Part shown: positions 1-8,578 of the stretch, in pieces | Numbering within the stretch: position 1 is the stretch's first letter | Layout of the letters: each line of letters starts with the position of its first letter | DNA from: Spirochaetota bacterium | GTDB lineage: Bacteria > Spirochaetota > Spirochaetia > Treponematales > Treponemataceae | Direction: 5' to 3' | Length of the DNA: 61,405 bases | Assembly (NCBI GenBank): GCA_023398165.1 | Contig: JAEWSQ010000002.1 | Location: 1-61,405 of the forward strand | Made by a program: the position numbers and the translations under genes | The notes under the pieces: model-generated | Told to the model about the DNA's origin: nothing | Databases searched by the model: none | What the model saw: only the letters and a program-made list of their open reading frames with translations

Positions 1-58
1 TTTTACCTCTCCTTTTTTTACACATAGTGCAATCTCTTTACAAATAATATCCCGATAA

Positions 59-523
59 ATCTCGCTTTTTCCCATAAATTCCCGTCTTTTCTCCGTCATA
101 ACTCATTCTTTTCTCTGGCTTTATCAACAAAAAAAGGCTGACGGGAAATCTGTATATGAATCTTTAAGGTATAAGCTTTTAAAAGGACTTATTTTACCAA
201 AAAGTATAATTCACTATTTTAACAAAGAAGGTATTAAGGCATTTTACTACAAGGGAACAATAGAGACGCTAAAACAAAGACTGCAAAATGGAATTCCCGT
301 TATTGTTTTTATTAAAGTATTCCAGGAAAAAAATTATTATCACTTTGTACCGCTAATCGGCTACTCAGATAATAGATTATTTTTTGCCGAATCTCTGCCT
401 TTCCTTCAAACTAAAAGCTCTGCTGCAGGAAATAGAGAAATAACAATAGAGGAATTCAAACAATTATGGAACATATCTATACCCTTTCATAAAAACACTT
501 ATATAGCAATAGAGAATAAATGA
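59..523 (+). pseudogene. C39-like cysteine peptidase fragment, 5' end missing
   Basis: The frame ending at the TGA of 521-523 is open back to 59 but has no start codon; a TAA lies at 56-58. From about 125 it reads as a conserved peptidase C39-like domain, with GIPVIVFIKV followed by the His-bearing stretch YHFVPLIGYSDN and the strand LFFAESL, the typical second half of a Peptidase_C39_2 fold with the catalytic His. The N-terminal Cys half is absent. An A7 tract at 128-135 lies just where recognisable homology starts, so a frameshift there is possible; the sequence upstream of it (59-124) does not look like the family. Either the gene is truncated or its front is in another frame outside the window. 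Family inferred from motifs only. Confidence 0.5.
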
Positions 524-563
524 TACTGCATCATGCACATGTGACTGAGTTTTGAGTATTTAA

Positions 564-680
564 AAAAAACAGAGGCGCAATGGAAGCACCGGTGTAGATA
601 CCTTTGAAGAATTAGTGAAAAGGGAAGATTACAGTACAAATGCAGAAATATACAGACAAAAGTTAGAAGAGCTCTTATAG
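564..680 (+). pseudogene. Possible C-terminal gene remnant (unknown)
   Basis: After a TAA at 561-563 the frame stays open to a TAG at 678-680 and has a protein-like amphipathic end (VDTFEELVKREDYSTNAEIY), but no start codon and no usable ribosome site. It could be the tail of a lost gene. The family is not recognised. The stop lies 14 nt before the VOC gene start. Confidence 0.2.
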
Positions 681-694
681 AGAAGGAGAAAAAA

Positions 695-1105
695 ATGAAC
701 GGAAAAGATGTCAGAATCGGAGCATGTATTTATGCTGAGAATATGAAAACGATGGTACAATTCTACCGCGACACATTGGGATTTAAGGCTCAATGGGACG
801 GCGGTGATTTTGCAGAATTCGAGACTGCAAGCGGTTATTTGTCTTTTTTCATGTACAGCAGAAAGGCTTTTGCTGAGGCTATCAACGAGACGTATCTTCC
901 TCCTAAAGGAATTAATCAGACGTTTGAAATTGCTCTTTGGCTCCCTCTTTACGCAGATGTTGATGCCGAGTATAAAAGATTGTCATCATTGGGCGTTACG
1001 TTTCCATGCGGAGAGCCTCAGACTTTTTCCTTCGGCATCCGTAACTTCTATGCCTCAGACCCGGAAGGAAATCTTCTTGAAATTGGAAGCACAAAGGAAA
1101 AATAA
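695..1105 (+). CDS. VOC (glyoxalase/bleomycin-resistance fold) protein
   Basis: 136 aa, a single VOC domain of the usual length. The N-terminal beta-alpha unit contains MVQFYRDTLGF (residues 19-29), typical of the first half of the fold. The end, NFYASDPEGNLLEIG (residues 117-131), is the classic second metal/substrate strand with the Glu ligand. A good ribosome site, AGAAGGAG, lies just before the ATG. VOC proteins bind a metal and act as isomerases, dioxygenases or drug-binding proteins; substrate cannot be told here. It is the first gene of a compact run with the B3/B4-domain gene that starts one base after its stop. Confidence 0.85.
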   Translation: MNGKDVRIGACIYAENMKTMVQFYRDTLGFKAQWDGGDFAEFETASGYLSFFMYSRKAFAEAINETYLPPKGINQTFEIALWLPLYADVDAEYKRLSSLGVTFPCGEPQTFSFGIRNFYASDPEGNLLEIGSTKEK

Positions 1106-1106
1106 C

Positions 1107-1778
1107 ATGATAAGCATATCCGCTGAGGCAAAAAACGCTTACCCGGAATTAGCTGCCGGCATAATGATTACGAGCAGTATAAACAACAGGTATCTTAATA
1201 GTAAGATGGAAACAGAAAGCAGAGCACTGGAAAACACGATACGGAAAACGCATGAAGGTCTTGACAGAAAAGACTTAACAAGCATGGAAGTCATGAGCGG
1301 ATACTGCTCGTACTACAAAAAATTTACTAAAACGTATCATGTTCTCCTTCAGCTTGAATCCATAGCATTTATAAACAAACAAATTCCGCAAGTATCACCC
1401 ATTGTGCAGTCAATGTTCATGGGAGAATTAAAAAACCATTTTTTAACGTCGGTTCATGATTTTTCATACGTCGAAAAACCATTAGAACTCGGCTGCTCAA
1501 AAGGAACAGAAGAATTTACCAGTTTTAATGGAGAAAAAAAGATACTGAAAAAAGACGATCTGTATATAGGAGATACTAAGTCAATCATATCGGCTATATT
1601 ATACGGCATGGATGAAACAACCAAGGTAACAGAGACAACTTCCTCCGCTTTATTTACCGTGTATGTTCCTTTTAAAACTCCGCGCGAAAAAATTGAAGAG
1701 CACCTGAGAGATACGGCCTCATATTTGAAACTCAATGATGAAAGTATCAGCATTGATTGTATTACATTGATTCATTAG
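1107..1778 (+). CDS. B3/B4 tRNA-binding-domain protein
   Basis: 224 aa from the ATG at 1107, one base after the VOC stop; the longer open frame back to 804 only overlaps the VOC gene and is not coding. The sequence from about residue 65 (MSGYCSYYKKFTKTYHVLLQLESIAF) through ...QVSPIVQSMFMGELKN... to GDTKSIISAILYGMDE resembles the stand-alone B3/4 domain proteins related to the editing region of the phenylalanyl-tRNA synthetase beta chain. Stand-alone members are thought to act on tRNA or amino acids but are largely uncharacterised. Probably translated from the VOC mRNA. Family assignment is moderately sure, function unknown. Confidence 0.7.
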   Translation: MISISAEAKNAYPELAAGIMITSSINNRYLNSKMETESRALENTIRKTHEGLDRKDLTSMEVMSGYCSYYKKFTKTYHVLLQLESIAFINKQIPQVSPIVQSMFMGELKNHFLTSVHDFSYVEKPLELGCSKGTEEFTSFNGEKKILKKDDLYIGDTKSIISAILYGMDETTKVTETTSSALFTVYVPFKTPREKIEEHLRDTASYLKLNDESISIDCITLIH

Positions 1779-1821
1779 GTATACTAACGCTGCAGTCAAA
1801 CCCTGAAGGAAACATAGGAAC

Positions 1822-2334
1822 ATGGAAGAAATTATACGTCAGATTAAGAAGCAGCAGGAAATAAATTTTATAAATGTAAAAGACCAAATACGTATAGCGG
1901 ATTTGGAGATTCCAGTTGATGCAGAAAATAACTCCCGCTATATCTTTCATTATCTTCATTCACTTGACAAATTTTTTATAAATCCTATTGAGTATGTATA
2001 TGAAGGAGAAACACTTTTCGGGATTCCGGAGTATTTGAGTGTCGTTGATTCTAAACGTGAAGGCTATGAAAAAGACGCTTCTATTGTAATTTCAAGGGAT
2101 CAGCTTTTGGATTACTTTGAATATGTAGAAAAGAAAATTACTGCATATTTTGAAGTCTTAACGGCTCAAGACCTTTTACAGAAACCTGAAGGAGGCGAAT
2201 ACACACGATTGGAAATAATCTTGGGGCAGTTTCGACACTTAATGTGGCATGTCGGGTTTTCATCAGCAGCTGCTTTGTTTTCAAAAAAAGAATGGAACAC
2301 CTATAAGGGCTTAAACGCCTTCAGCGGAAAATAG
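1822..2334 (+). CDS. DinB-like four-helix protein
   Basis: 170 aa. The arrangement of histidines fits the DinB/YfiT metal triad: H46 in HYLHSLDKF and H139/H143 in GQFRHLMWHVGF, i.e. one early His and a later HxxxH pair. DinB-like proteins bind divalent metal and include thiol transferases; the actual reaction here is unknown. AT-rich like its downstream neighbour. The GNAT gene starts 7 nt after its stop, so the two are probably co-transcribed. Confidence 0.75.
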   Translation: MEEIIRQIKKQQEINFINVKDQIRIADLEIPVDAENNSRYIFHYLHSLDKFFINPIEYVYEGETLFGIPEYLSVVDSKREGYEKDASIVISRDQLLDYFEYVEKKITAYFEVLTAQDLLQKPEGGEYTRLEIILGQFRHLMWHVGFSSAAALFSKKEWNTYKGLNAFSGK

Positions 2335-2341
2335 AAGCACT

Positions 2342-2791
2342 ATGAAGATACATATTGAACTAAAAAAAGCAGATGAAAGTGATTGTGAATATGTTTATGG
2401 ATTGATTTGTTTATTAGAAGGGACAAATTTTAAATATGACGAGTTCTGCCTGAATTATATGATTAATCTAAAAAACAGCAGTATAGATTATTTTATTATT
2501 AAATGTGATGAGGAACAATGCGGATTCATAAGTCTCTATACACAAACACTTCTTCATCATAATGGAAGAGTATGTGAAATACAGGAATTCATAATAGAAG
2601 AAAAATTCCGGGGGAAAGGCATCGGAGGGAATGTTATTACATTAATTACAGAGATTGTTCAAAAAAACAATGCTGTTCAGCTGGAAGTGTGTACTAATAA
2701 AAACAGGCAAAGCTCTCAGCGGTTTTACAAGACTAATGATTTTATAGAAACCCATTATAAATACGTCATGAAATTCCAGGACTTATTCTAA
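2342..2791 (+). CDS. GNAT family N-acetyltransferase
   Basis: 149 aa. The acetyl-CoA motif A is clear: IQEFIIEEKFRGKGIGGNVI, with the R/Q-x-x-G-x-G/A signature RGKGIGG at about residues 95-101. The following strand LEVCTNKNRQSSQRFYKTNDF is the standard motif B with the conserved Asn and Tyr. The N-terminal strand (KIHIELKKADESDCEYVYGLI) also fits. Substrate unknown. Last gene of the VOC-B3/B4-DinB-GNAT run; 254 bp without a gene follow. Confidence 0.85.
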   Translation: MKIHIELKKADESDCEYVYGLICLLEGTNFKYDEFCLNYMINLKNSSIDYFIIKCDEEQCGFISLYTQTLLHHNGRVCEIQEFIIEEKFRGKGIGGNVITLITEIVQKNNAVQLEVCTNKNRQSSQRFYKTNDFIETHYKYVMKFQDLF

Positions 2792-3045
2792 AAATCAATA
2801 GATGCAGAAAAATAGCCTTCATTTTAAGTGACAAAATCCCTTACGAATTGGTATATTTTATTTCAGGTTTTTTAACTTGACAGATGTAGAAATATGCTGT
2901 AATTTTGGCTATAAAACTTTTTGAGAGTTAGTTTTATTAAAAATTTCATTTCTTAACAATAAATCAGAATAAAACCAAGCTCTCATGTAAGTATATATAT
3001 ATAATACTACCCATGGTATTATAAAAAAATTTAAGTGAGATAAAC

Positions 3046-3803
3046 ATGAGAAAATTATCCAAAAAAGTAACAGCAGCTTTTGTATGTGGGCTTCTCGCAG
3101 TTTTCTTATTTACGGGATGTGGTTCTGCCTATCAGACAAATGGCAGTACAGAAGTGAAAACAATTAATGGATGGGAATTGTCTTCTTTTGAAGGAAATGA
3201 TGCAATCCGGGCTTGCTCTGCACAGGAAGTTACTGCACAAAAGTATCAAGAAATTGATGGAGCTGTAGAACTTGTTAGTATTTTTTAGGAGATGCAAATT
3301 CGGTAGTGAATCAAATAAATGATCCTTTCTGCGGGTTTGAAGAACCTGATTATAATTCGCCTGAATACATTGCATATGTAGAAGAATTATCAAATAGACC
3401 GCCTGAAGATGAGTCACGCAGAGGGACTCGTTATGTTACAATATCCGTACAGCCGGTAGCAGGCCCGTCAAGAGAACTAACGGGATATTTTGATGAAGGA
3501 AATTCCATTTATCATATTGCTGGTGCAGAGGAAAACTATTACCATGGTTTAATTTGGTGTTGGTGGAAGCCTTATATAGAAGGTCAAATAATAACTTCGA
3601 CAGGTCGTGTTAGGTGTGACCAATATGTAAAGGCAATATTTGAAGGATCAGAATACGGTAGACCGACAATGAGTGGAGAATTTTCGGACTCTTCTATTAA
3701 GAGGATACAGTATCAAAATGCAGTTGGTATTGGATGGTGGGATTGGAAAATAAATTTGAAATGGATAGAATCTGGAGAGCTCTTGTTTGGTATCAATTGG
3801 TAG
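3046..3803 (+). pseudogene. Lipoprotein gene interrupted by a one-base frameshift at a T tract
   Basis: The first part (3046-3288) has a lipoprotein signal, with basic start, hydrophobic core LLAVFLF and lipobox TGC at Cys25. It stops in ...LVSIF at TAG after the T6 run of 3281-3286. The second part (to 3803) is open in the frame reached by adding one T: the joined sequence reads ...ELVSIFLGDANSVVNQ and runs to the end, giving about 252 aa with a Trp-rich C-terminal beta region. Translation of the second part alone has no ribosome site. A possible promoter (TTGACA at 2877, weak -10 near 2900) lies upstream. The family is not recognised. It may be a true mutation, a sequencing error in the run, or a phase-variable switch. 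Confidence 0.65.
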
Positions 3804-4180
3804 AAAAAAATTACCGCGATCATTTGACTTCTTGTTTTTAAAATTTAACGATACTCTGATGATACAAACCGTATCATAGTGAATCTTTAATAGTTTTTGT
3901 ACTGGTAAGTGTAGTATTACTGCAAGACCAAAAAATATAATCTTACAGATAAAGTTAAAGATGCTCGCACTTTTTTATTTTCTTGTAACCAAATTTGAAG
4001 TGCGAGAAGTTATAAATATTCATTTCTATACTTCTCATTACATCAATATATCAGCAGTATATGTTACTTTTTTCTTGATATTATCCGGATTCGGCATATA
4101 ATTGTTTAATAGATTATATATGATTTCTATTAAACAGCAGTTTTTCTTGATCATGTATAAAATCCAACTATAGTACTTGT
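3804..4180. other. Intergenic region with two inverted repeats
   Basis: 377 bp without a gene, AT-rich. It holds a perfect 7-bp inverted repeat, ATGATAC N5 GTATCAT (3859-3877), of operator size, and a perfect 9-bp inverted repeat, CTCGCACTT at 3964-3972 and AAGTGCGAG at 3998-4006, with a 25-nt loop. Neither is followed by a clear T run. It must contain the promoter for the moxR operon, but I cannot pick a convincing -35/-10 pair. Confidence 0.4.
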
Positions 4181-5173
4181 ATGCATAAAAACATGAAATC
4201 AAACTTGAATTCAGACATTCCGGCCTCAGTATCGAGGCTCGTGGAAAACATGAGGTCGATCATATCGATCGACTCTAAAAAACTTGAGTACATCGTCGCT
4301 GCAATGATCGCAGGCGGGCACGTCATCCTCGCCGATTCCCATGGAGTCGGTAAAACTTCCCTTGCAAAGGCTCTTGCCGGCTGCATTGATTGGGGTAAAA
4401 AAAACTCGGCGCTCATGGAACACTTTACACGCATTCAATGCACAGTAGACCTTCTACCCCAGGATATTCTGGGATACAACCGCCTCCAGTCTGATAAAAT
4501 GGTATTCAACAAAGGACCTATCTTTTCCCATTTCGTCCTCTGCGACGAGATCAATCTTCTCACTCCTAAAACCCAGGGATCATTCTTTCAGGCCATGGAG
4601 GAGCAGTCGGTAAGCATCGAGGGTAAGACATTCAAGCTCGAGCCTCCATTCTTCATCATTTCGACCATGAATCTCAAAGGTGTTCATCTTTTTCCTCTGC
4701 CTGCACCCCAGCTTGACCGGTTCATGATCCAAATATCTCTTGGGTATCCCGACGCCGAAACTGAATTGGAAATCGTAAAACGTCACGGACGCGATGACGG
4801 CTGGAAGAACTACGGCTCTGTAGTCGGAGCAAAGGACATCCTCGAATGGAAGAACGCTGTTGACGACGTTCCCATTCATGATGATATTATTTCGTACATC
4901 GTTAACCTCGTGCGCTCCACGCGGACTCACCCTGATATCGCCGTTCCCGGAAGCCCCAGATCAGGCATCAAGCTCTCGCGCATGGCAAGAGCCCTTACCC
5001 TGCTTCGGGGGGAGGATTATGTTAGCCCCGAGACTGTGAAAGAGATCTTCTTTCCGGTTATGAACCATAGAATTACCCTTCACGACCAGACTTTACCCGT
5101 TGATAAGGTTATAAACAATATTCTGTCGTCTGTACCCGTCGAACAAAAAAAACGGGGGCGCAGCAGGCGATGA
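4181..5173 (+). CDS. MoxR family AAA+ ATPase
   Basis: 330 aa, normal MoxR length. Walker A is HGVGKTS (residues 54-60), Walker B FVLCDEIN (118-125), sensor 1 IISTMN (159-164), and PAPQLDRFM (175-183) matches the family's AAA_3 signature. The C-terminal lid follows. The start is uncertain: ATG 4181, ATG 4193 or ATG 4250 are all in frame and none has a strong ribosome site. MoxR ATPases act as chaperones that mature or assemble partner proteins, usually encoded next to DUF58 and transglutaminase/VWA proteins, as here. Its stop overlaps the DUF58 start by 4 nt (ATGA), so they are translationally coupled. Confidence 0.93.
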   Translation: MHKNMKSNLNSDIPASVSRLVENMRSIISIDSKKLEYIVAAMIAGGHVILADSHGVGKTSLAKALAGCIDWGKKNSALMEHFTRIQCTVDLLPQDILGYNRLQSDKMVFNKGPIFSHFVLCDEINLLTPKTQGSFFQAMEEQSVSIEGKTFKLEPPFFIISTMNLKGVHLFPLPAPQLDRFMIQISLGYPDAETELEIVKRHGRDDGWKNYGSVVGAKDILEWKNAVDDVPIHDDIISYIVNLVRSTRTHPDIAVPGSPRSGIKLSRMARALTLLRGEDYVSPETVKEIFFPVMNHRITLHDQTLPVDKVINNILSSVPVEQKKRGRSRR

Positions 5174-6390
5174 ATGTTCTCGTCCGCCATTACCCTCTGA
5201 GTCTTCCCGGCACTATTCTATTCGGTTTCGCGGCCGTGCTTGCCGTAAACGGAGCCGGGCACGATGACGCCTATTCACTTCTTGCCGGGATCGCGGGAAT
5301 TATTTTTGTATCCGCAGCCGCTATAGTCTGCAAGATTAGAGCACTGCATCTGAACGCCTCCGTTTTCGACCTTGCTTTCGACGGAACGGTCTACGCTAAA
5401 AGGACTTCATTACTTACAGCCTCCTGTAAAGATTGGAAGCCCCTGCTCTTCTGCCGTCTCCATCTCGGCATCTGCGGGAAGATAAAAGTCGGTCCCGGTT
5501 CATTTTTGAGATATTCCGGGGAATTCGGCTCGAACCGCAGCGGTCAGATCGAGGCTTCTGTATGCATCCCCCTCTCGGGACAATTTGAATTCAAGGCAGT
5601 ATTCAAGGTGCGAGATATGTTCGGTGTTTCAAGAGCCCTCATAGGCTCTCCCGTATCAAGATCCCTGCCGGTTATTCCGCCTGTCTCTATCGAAGCGAAG
5701 AAAACCGCCGTTATTGTATCCAGCGGAAATGAGCACAAGAACAGACAGCATCAGAGCGATGATGAAAAGTACTACATGCGCGAGTATGCTCCAGGAGACC
5801 GGCTTAGGGACATCAACTGGAAGTCGTCTATCAGATTGAACCAGCTCATTACGCGCATTTCGCCTGAGACAAAAGATGAGACCATGATTCTGGATGTGGA
5901 ATATAGACCGTATCACCCCTTCCCGCACGAAACACTCCGCACCATAGCACTGGCACAGTTTCTAAAAACCTCGCTGCTTACCTTCATGCATCAGACAAAG
6001 ATAGCATCTCCAAATCTTGCCTTCCGGGTGTGGGTATCCGGAGAATCCGAACTGATAGAAGGCGATGACGGCATCGAAGCCTTTGCACAGCGATTTGCCT
6101 CAGCTTTCCCTTCACATGAAGTCCCCGCCGGGGAGTATAAAAAAGGCTCCTGGTACGTGTTCACTACAAGTCTCGATCCGAACCTCGATTCAGCCCTCAT
6201 CGGAAGGGAAGACGCAAAGATCTTCGCAGTCTCAGACTACCTCAGCGGCGCAGTTCCCTACGCAGTACTCAGTCCCTGCACGCTTTCGGTGCTGCCGGGA
6301 GCATGGATTGTAAATTTCCCGTGGATAGCATCCCGGCCGAAACTCCCGCCTGCGGCAGAGATTCATTCGATTAAAATCAAGGCGGTGTAA
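5170..6390 (+). CDS. DUF58 domain protein of a MoxR operon
   Basis: 406 aa. Two membrane segments lie near the N-terminus (about residues 12-30 and 36-55), then a beta-rich region. The DUF58 hallmark is YAPGDRLRDINWKSSIRLNQ at about residues 206-225. DUF58 proteins resemble a von Willebrand A-like fold and nearly always accompany MoxR, which is the case here. Function in the cell is not established; a role in envelope or periplasmic assembly is the usual suggestion. The next gene starts two bases after the stop. Confidence 0.9.
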   Translation: MNVLVRHYPLSLPGTILFGFAAVLAVNGAGHDDAYSLLAGIAGIIFVSAAAIVCKIRALHLNASVFDLAFDGTVYAKRTSLLTASCKDWKPLLFCRLHLGICGKIKVGPGSFLRYSGEFGSNRSGQIEASVCIPLSGQFEFKAVFKVRDMFGVSRALIGSPVSRSLPVIPPVSIEAKKTAVIVSSGNEHKNRQHQSDDEKYYMREYAPGDRLRDINWKSSIRLNQLITRISPETKDETMILDVEYRPYHPFPHETLRTIALAQFLKTSLLTFMHQTKIASPNLAFRVWVSGESELIEGDDGIEAFAQRFASAFPSHEVPAGEYKKGSWYVFTTSLDPNLDSALIGREDAKIFAVSDYLSGAVPYAVLSPCTLSVLPGAWIVNFPWIASRPKLPPAAEIHSIKIKAV

Positions 6391-6391
6391 A

Positions 6392-8578
6392 ATGACCATA
6401 CTATGGTTCATCAGAACCGCGCTATTCCTGATTTCGAGCATAATACCTGTCTTACATCCGGCCGTCGCGGTGTCCTGCGATTCGGCATCTGCATTTCTTT
6501 GGTTCGCTGTCGTCCCTCTGGAGATGGCCGCATCTTACTATCTTGGTCCGGGCAGAACAGGAAAACTTATTTCCACAGCCGCTTTTATTGCTCCGATTGC
6601 GGTATCAGCAGTAATTTTTACCAGGTTCGATTCCTACACCTGGATCACTGCAGCCTGCGGCGCAGGGGTATACGCGCTAACCTATATTCAATTCCGGTAC
6701 AAAGCCTTCATACTCGGCTTCCTTGAAGCCTCATTCCTCGCAGTAAGAGCCTACCGTCTCCTATTGTTCTCGAGAGCCTCGGAGGATATAGCATCTTCTA
6801 GTTCACTTACCGCTAAGCTCCTCTTCACAGCGATCACCGGACTCTTCGCAGTGCACCTCTACATTGCCTACCTTATCTCATTCCGCAAGCAGGGCAGCAG
6901 GGACTGTTTAAAAGAACACCTCTCATTTGCCTCGGCTGCGGCTCTCCTCATAGTGCTTGTCGGCATCCTCCTGCCCCCGGACTTCGTTGAACATTCAATC
7001 GTTCTCAATCATCTTCTCAAGGAACCGGAACCAAAGCCGCTTGATTTGGGAGATCAACAGGACGGTAGACCCGGAGGGAACTTCAGATCAGAAAATCTGA
7101 GGGATAGGAGCAGCGGAAATAACAGCGGAAACGCGGACGGTAAAGAGAAGAATACTCTCGAGGGGATCCCGGCCGGGAATTGGAAGGGAAACTCAGGCGA
7201 TGGAGACGGTGATGAGAGTCCTCAATATGCGGTCATGGTAATAGCATCCGACACCAATCCTGTATATGCAGCAGGAGCCTATTCGGGAACGCTTGATCCG
7301 GAAAGGGGCTTTTTGTATTCAGATTCAGAACCTTTAAACGAACTCACATACAAGAGACTACTCGAAACATGGAATGATACGAATTCCCTACCTGACAGAG
7401 AGAGAAAAGAGTGCGAAGTCGATATCATCTCCACTGTTGCAGAACGCTATCTTGCCTATAAACCCCGTACCGTGGTGCCGACAGTATACGACGGAACATA
7501 TTATCCGTTCGTTTACTCCTACCGGGAATCCTCGCTCTTCAGCTTTGCAGCACCCGAAGCCTTGAAAACCGTATCCGCTCTTTCCGAGTCCGAACGCCTC
7601 GATCTTGGCGAATATTTGGAGCTATCCCTAGATCAAGCTTCAATGGAAAGACTCGGTGCATTAACCGAATCATGGACCGCAGGCGCGGAAGGATACTACG
7701 CAAAAATCGAGGCTCTCATGCAGGGCTTTTCAACGTATAAATATCAGAAGGGATTCGACGACAGTTTAGATATAGAGGATATTCAAAAATTTCTTTTTGA
7801 GACTAAGATGGGCGACTGCTCAGAGTTTTCAAATACCCTCGCCCTGCTCGCGCGGTTCCTCGGGGTTCCCTCGAGGGTTGTTACAGGATACTTGGCCTCC
7901 AAGGGACTGCAGACACAGGAACACATTAAAGGTCTCGAAGTTCTCCAAAAATCAATACCGGAACTCCAGAACTATGACATCGACTCCCTCTACCTCGTGA
8001 CTACTGCACACCGTCATTCCTGGACCCAGCTCTACTTCCCGCTCTTCGGCTGGATCGATTTCGAGAGCACCGCAGAGGCTATTCCCCCGGAATCAGAAGG
8101 AAATCCCAACTCTGCAAGGATCATTATTCCTGTCATAGAAGCAAAAAACAATCCCGGCAGGGATCAGGACTTCCAGTGGCTCGTGTTTTTCCGCATTGTC
8201 CTGTATCTTTCCGCCCTGTCCCTGATTTCACTATATGCATACAAGGCTTTCAGGAGAATTCTGCTCTATGTCTTGTCACGGGGCGAGACAGACAAGGCTT
8301 TACAAAGATTTTTTCTTCTGCTGCTTTCACGAATGGCAGATTCCGGCTGCCGTCTCAAACACCCTTCAGAAACTGCGCGTGAATATGCCGCGCATTATCC
8401 TTCTGTTCAAGAATTTGCCGAAACCTATTCCCATCTCCGGTATACATCATCGTTCGCCGAGAACGAGAAGGCTGAATTATGGGCATCGCTCAGAGCTTCC
8501 TACTCTAAAGCCCTTAAACCTCAAGGATTCGGCAGACGGTTCAGAGAAATATTCAGCTTGAGGAGTCTATACTACTAA
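6392..8578 (+). CDS. TgpA-like membrane transglutaminase-fold protein
   Basis: 728 aa. The first ~210 residues are hydrophobic with about six membrane segments. A long extracytoplasmic part follows, with a low-complexity Gly/Asp/Asn linker (~215-275). The transglutaminase core has a full Cys-His-Asp triad: C476 in GDCSEF, H542 in HRHSWTQL, D556 in WIDFEST. A further membrane segment (~595-615) and a cytoplasmic tail (DUF4129-like) complete the TgpA layout. Proteins of this type may cleave or crosslink peptides at the cell surface. It is coupled to the DUF58 gene upstream and overlaps the PQQ lipoprotein gene by one base (TAATG). Confidence 0.9.
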   Translation: MTILWFIRTALFLISSIIPVLHPAVAVSCDSASAFLWFAVVPLEMAASYYLGPGRTGKLISTAAFIAPIAVSAVIFTRFDSYTWITAACGAGVYALTYIQFRYKAFILGFLEASFLAVRAYRLLLFSRASEDIASSSSLTAKLLFTAITGLFAVHLYIAYLISFRKQGSRDCLKEHLSFASAAALLIVLVGILLPPDFVEHSIVLNHLLKEPEPKPLDLGDQQDGRPGGNFRSENLRDRSSGNNSGNADGKEKNTLEGIPAGNWKGNSGDGDGDESPQYAVMVIASDTNPVYAAGAYSGTLDPERGFLYSDSEPLNELTYKRLLETWNDTNSLPDRERKECEVDIISTVAERYLAYKPRTVVPTVYDGTYYPFVYSYRESSLFSFAAPEALKTVSALSESERLDLGEYLELSLDQASMERLGALTESWTAGAEGYYAKIEALMQGFSTYKYQKGFDDSLDIEDIQKFLFETKMGDCSEFSNTLALLARFLGVPSRVVTGYLASKGLQTQEHIKGLEVLQKSIPELQNYDIDSLYLVTTAHRHSWTQLYFPLFGWIDFESTAEAIPPESEGNPNSARIIIPVIEAKNNPGRDQDFQWLVFFRIVLYLSALSLISLYAYKAFRRILLYVLSRGETDKALQRFFLLLLSRMADSGCRLKHPSETAREYAAHYPSVQEFAETYSHLRYTSSFAENEKAELWASLRASYSKALKPQGFGRRFREIFSLRSLYY

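Noticed and set aside
804..1106. Upstream extension of the B3/B4 frame (GTG at 804)
   Set aside because: It overlaps the well-supported VOC gene in another frame; the real start is the ATG at 1107 directly after the VOC stop.
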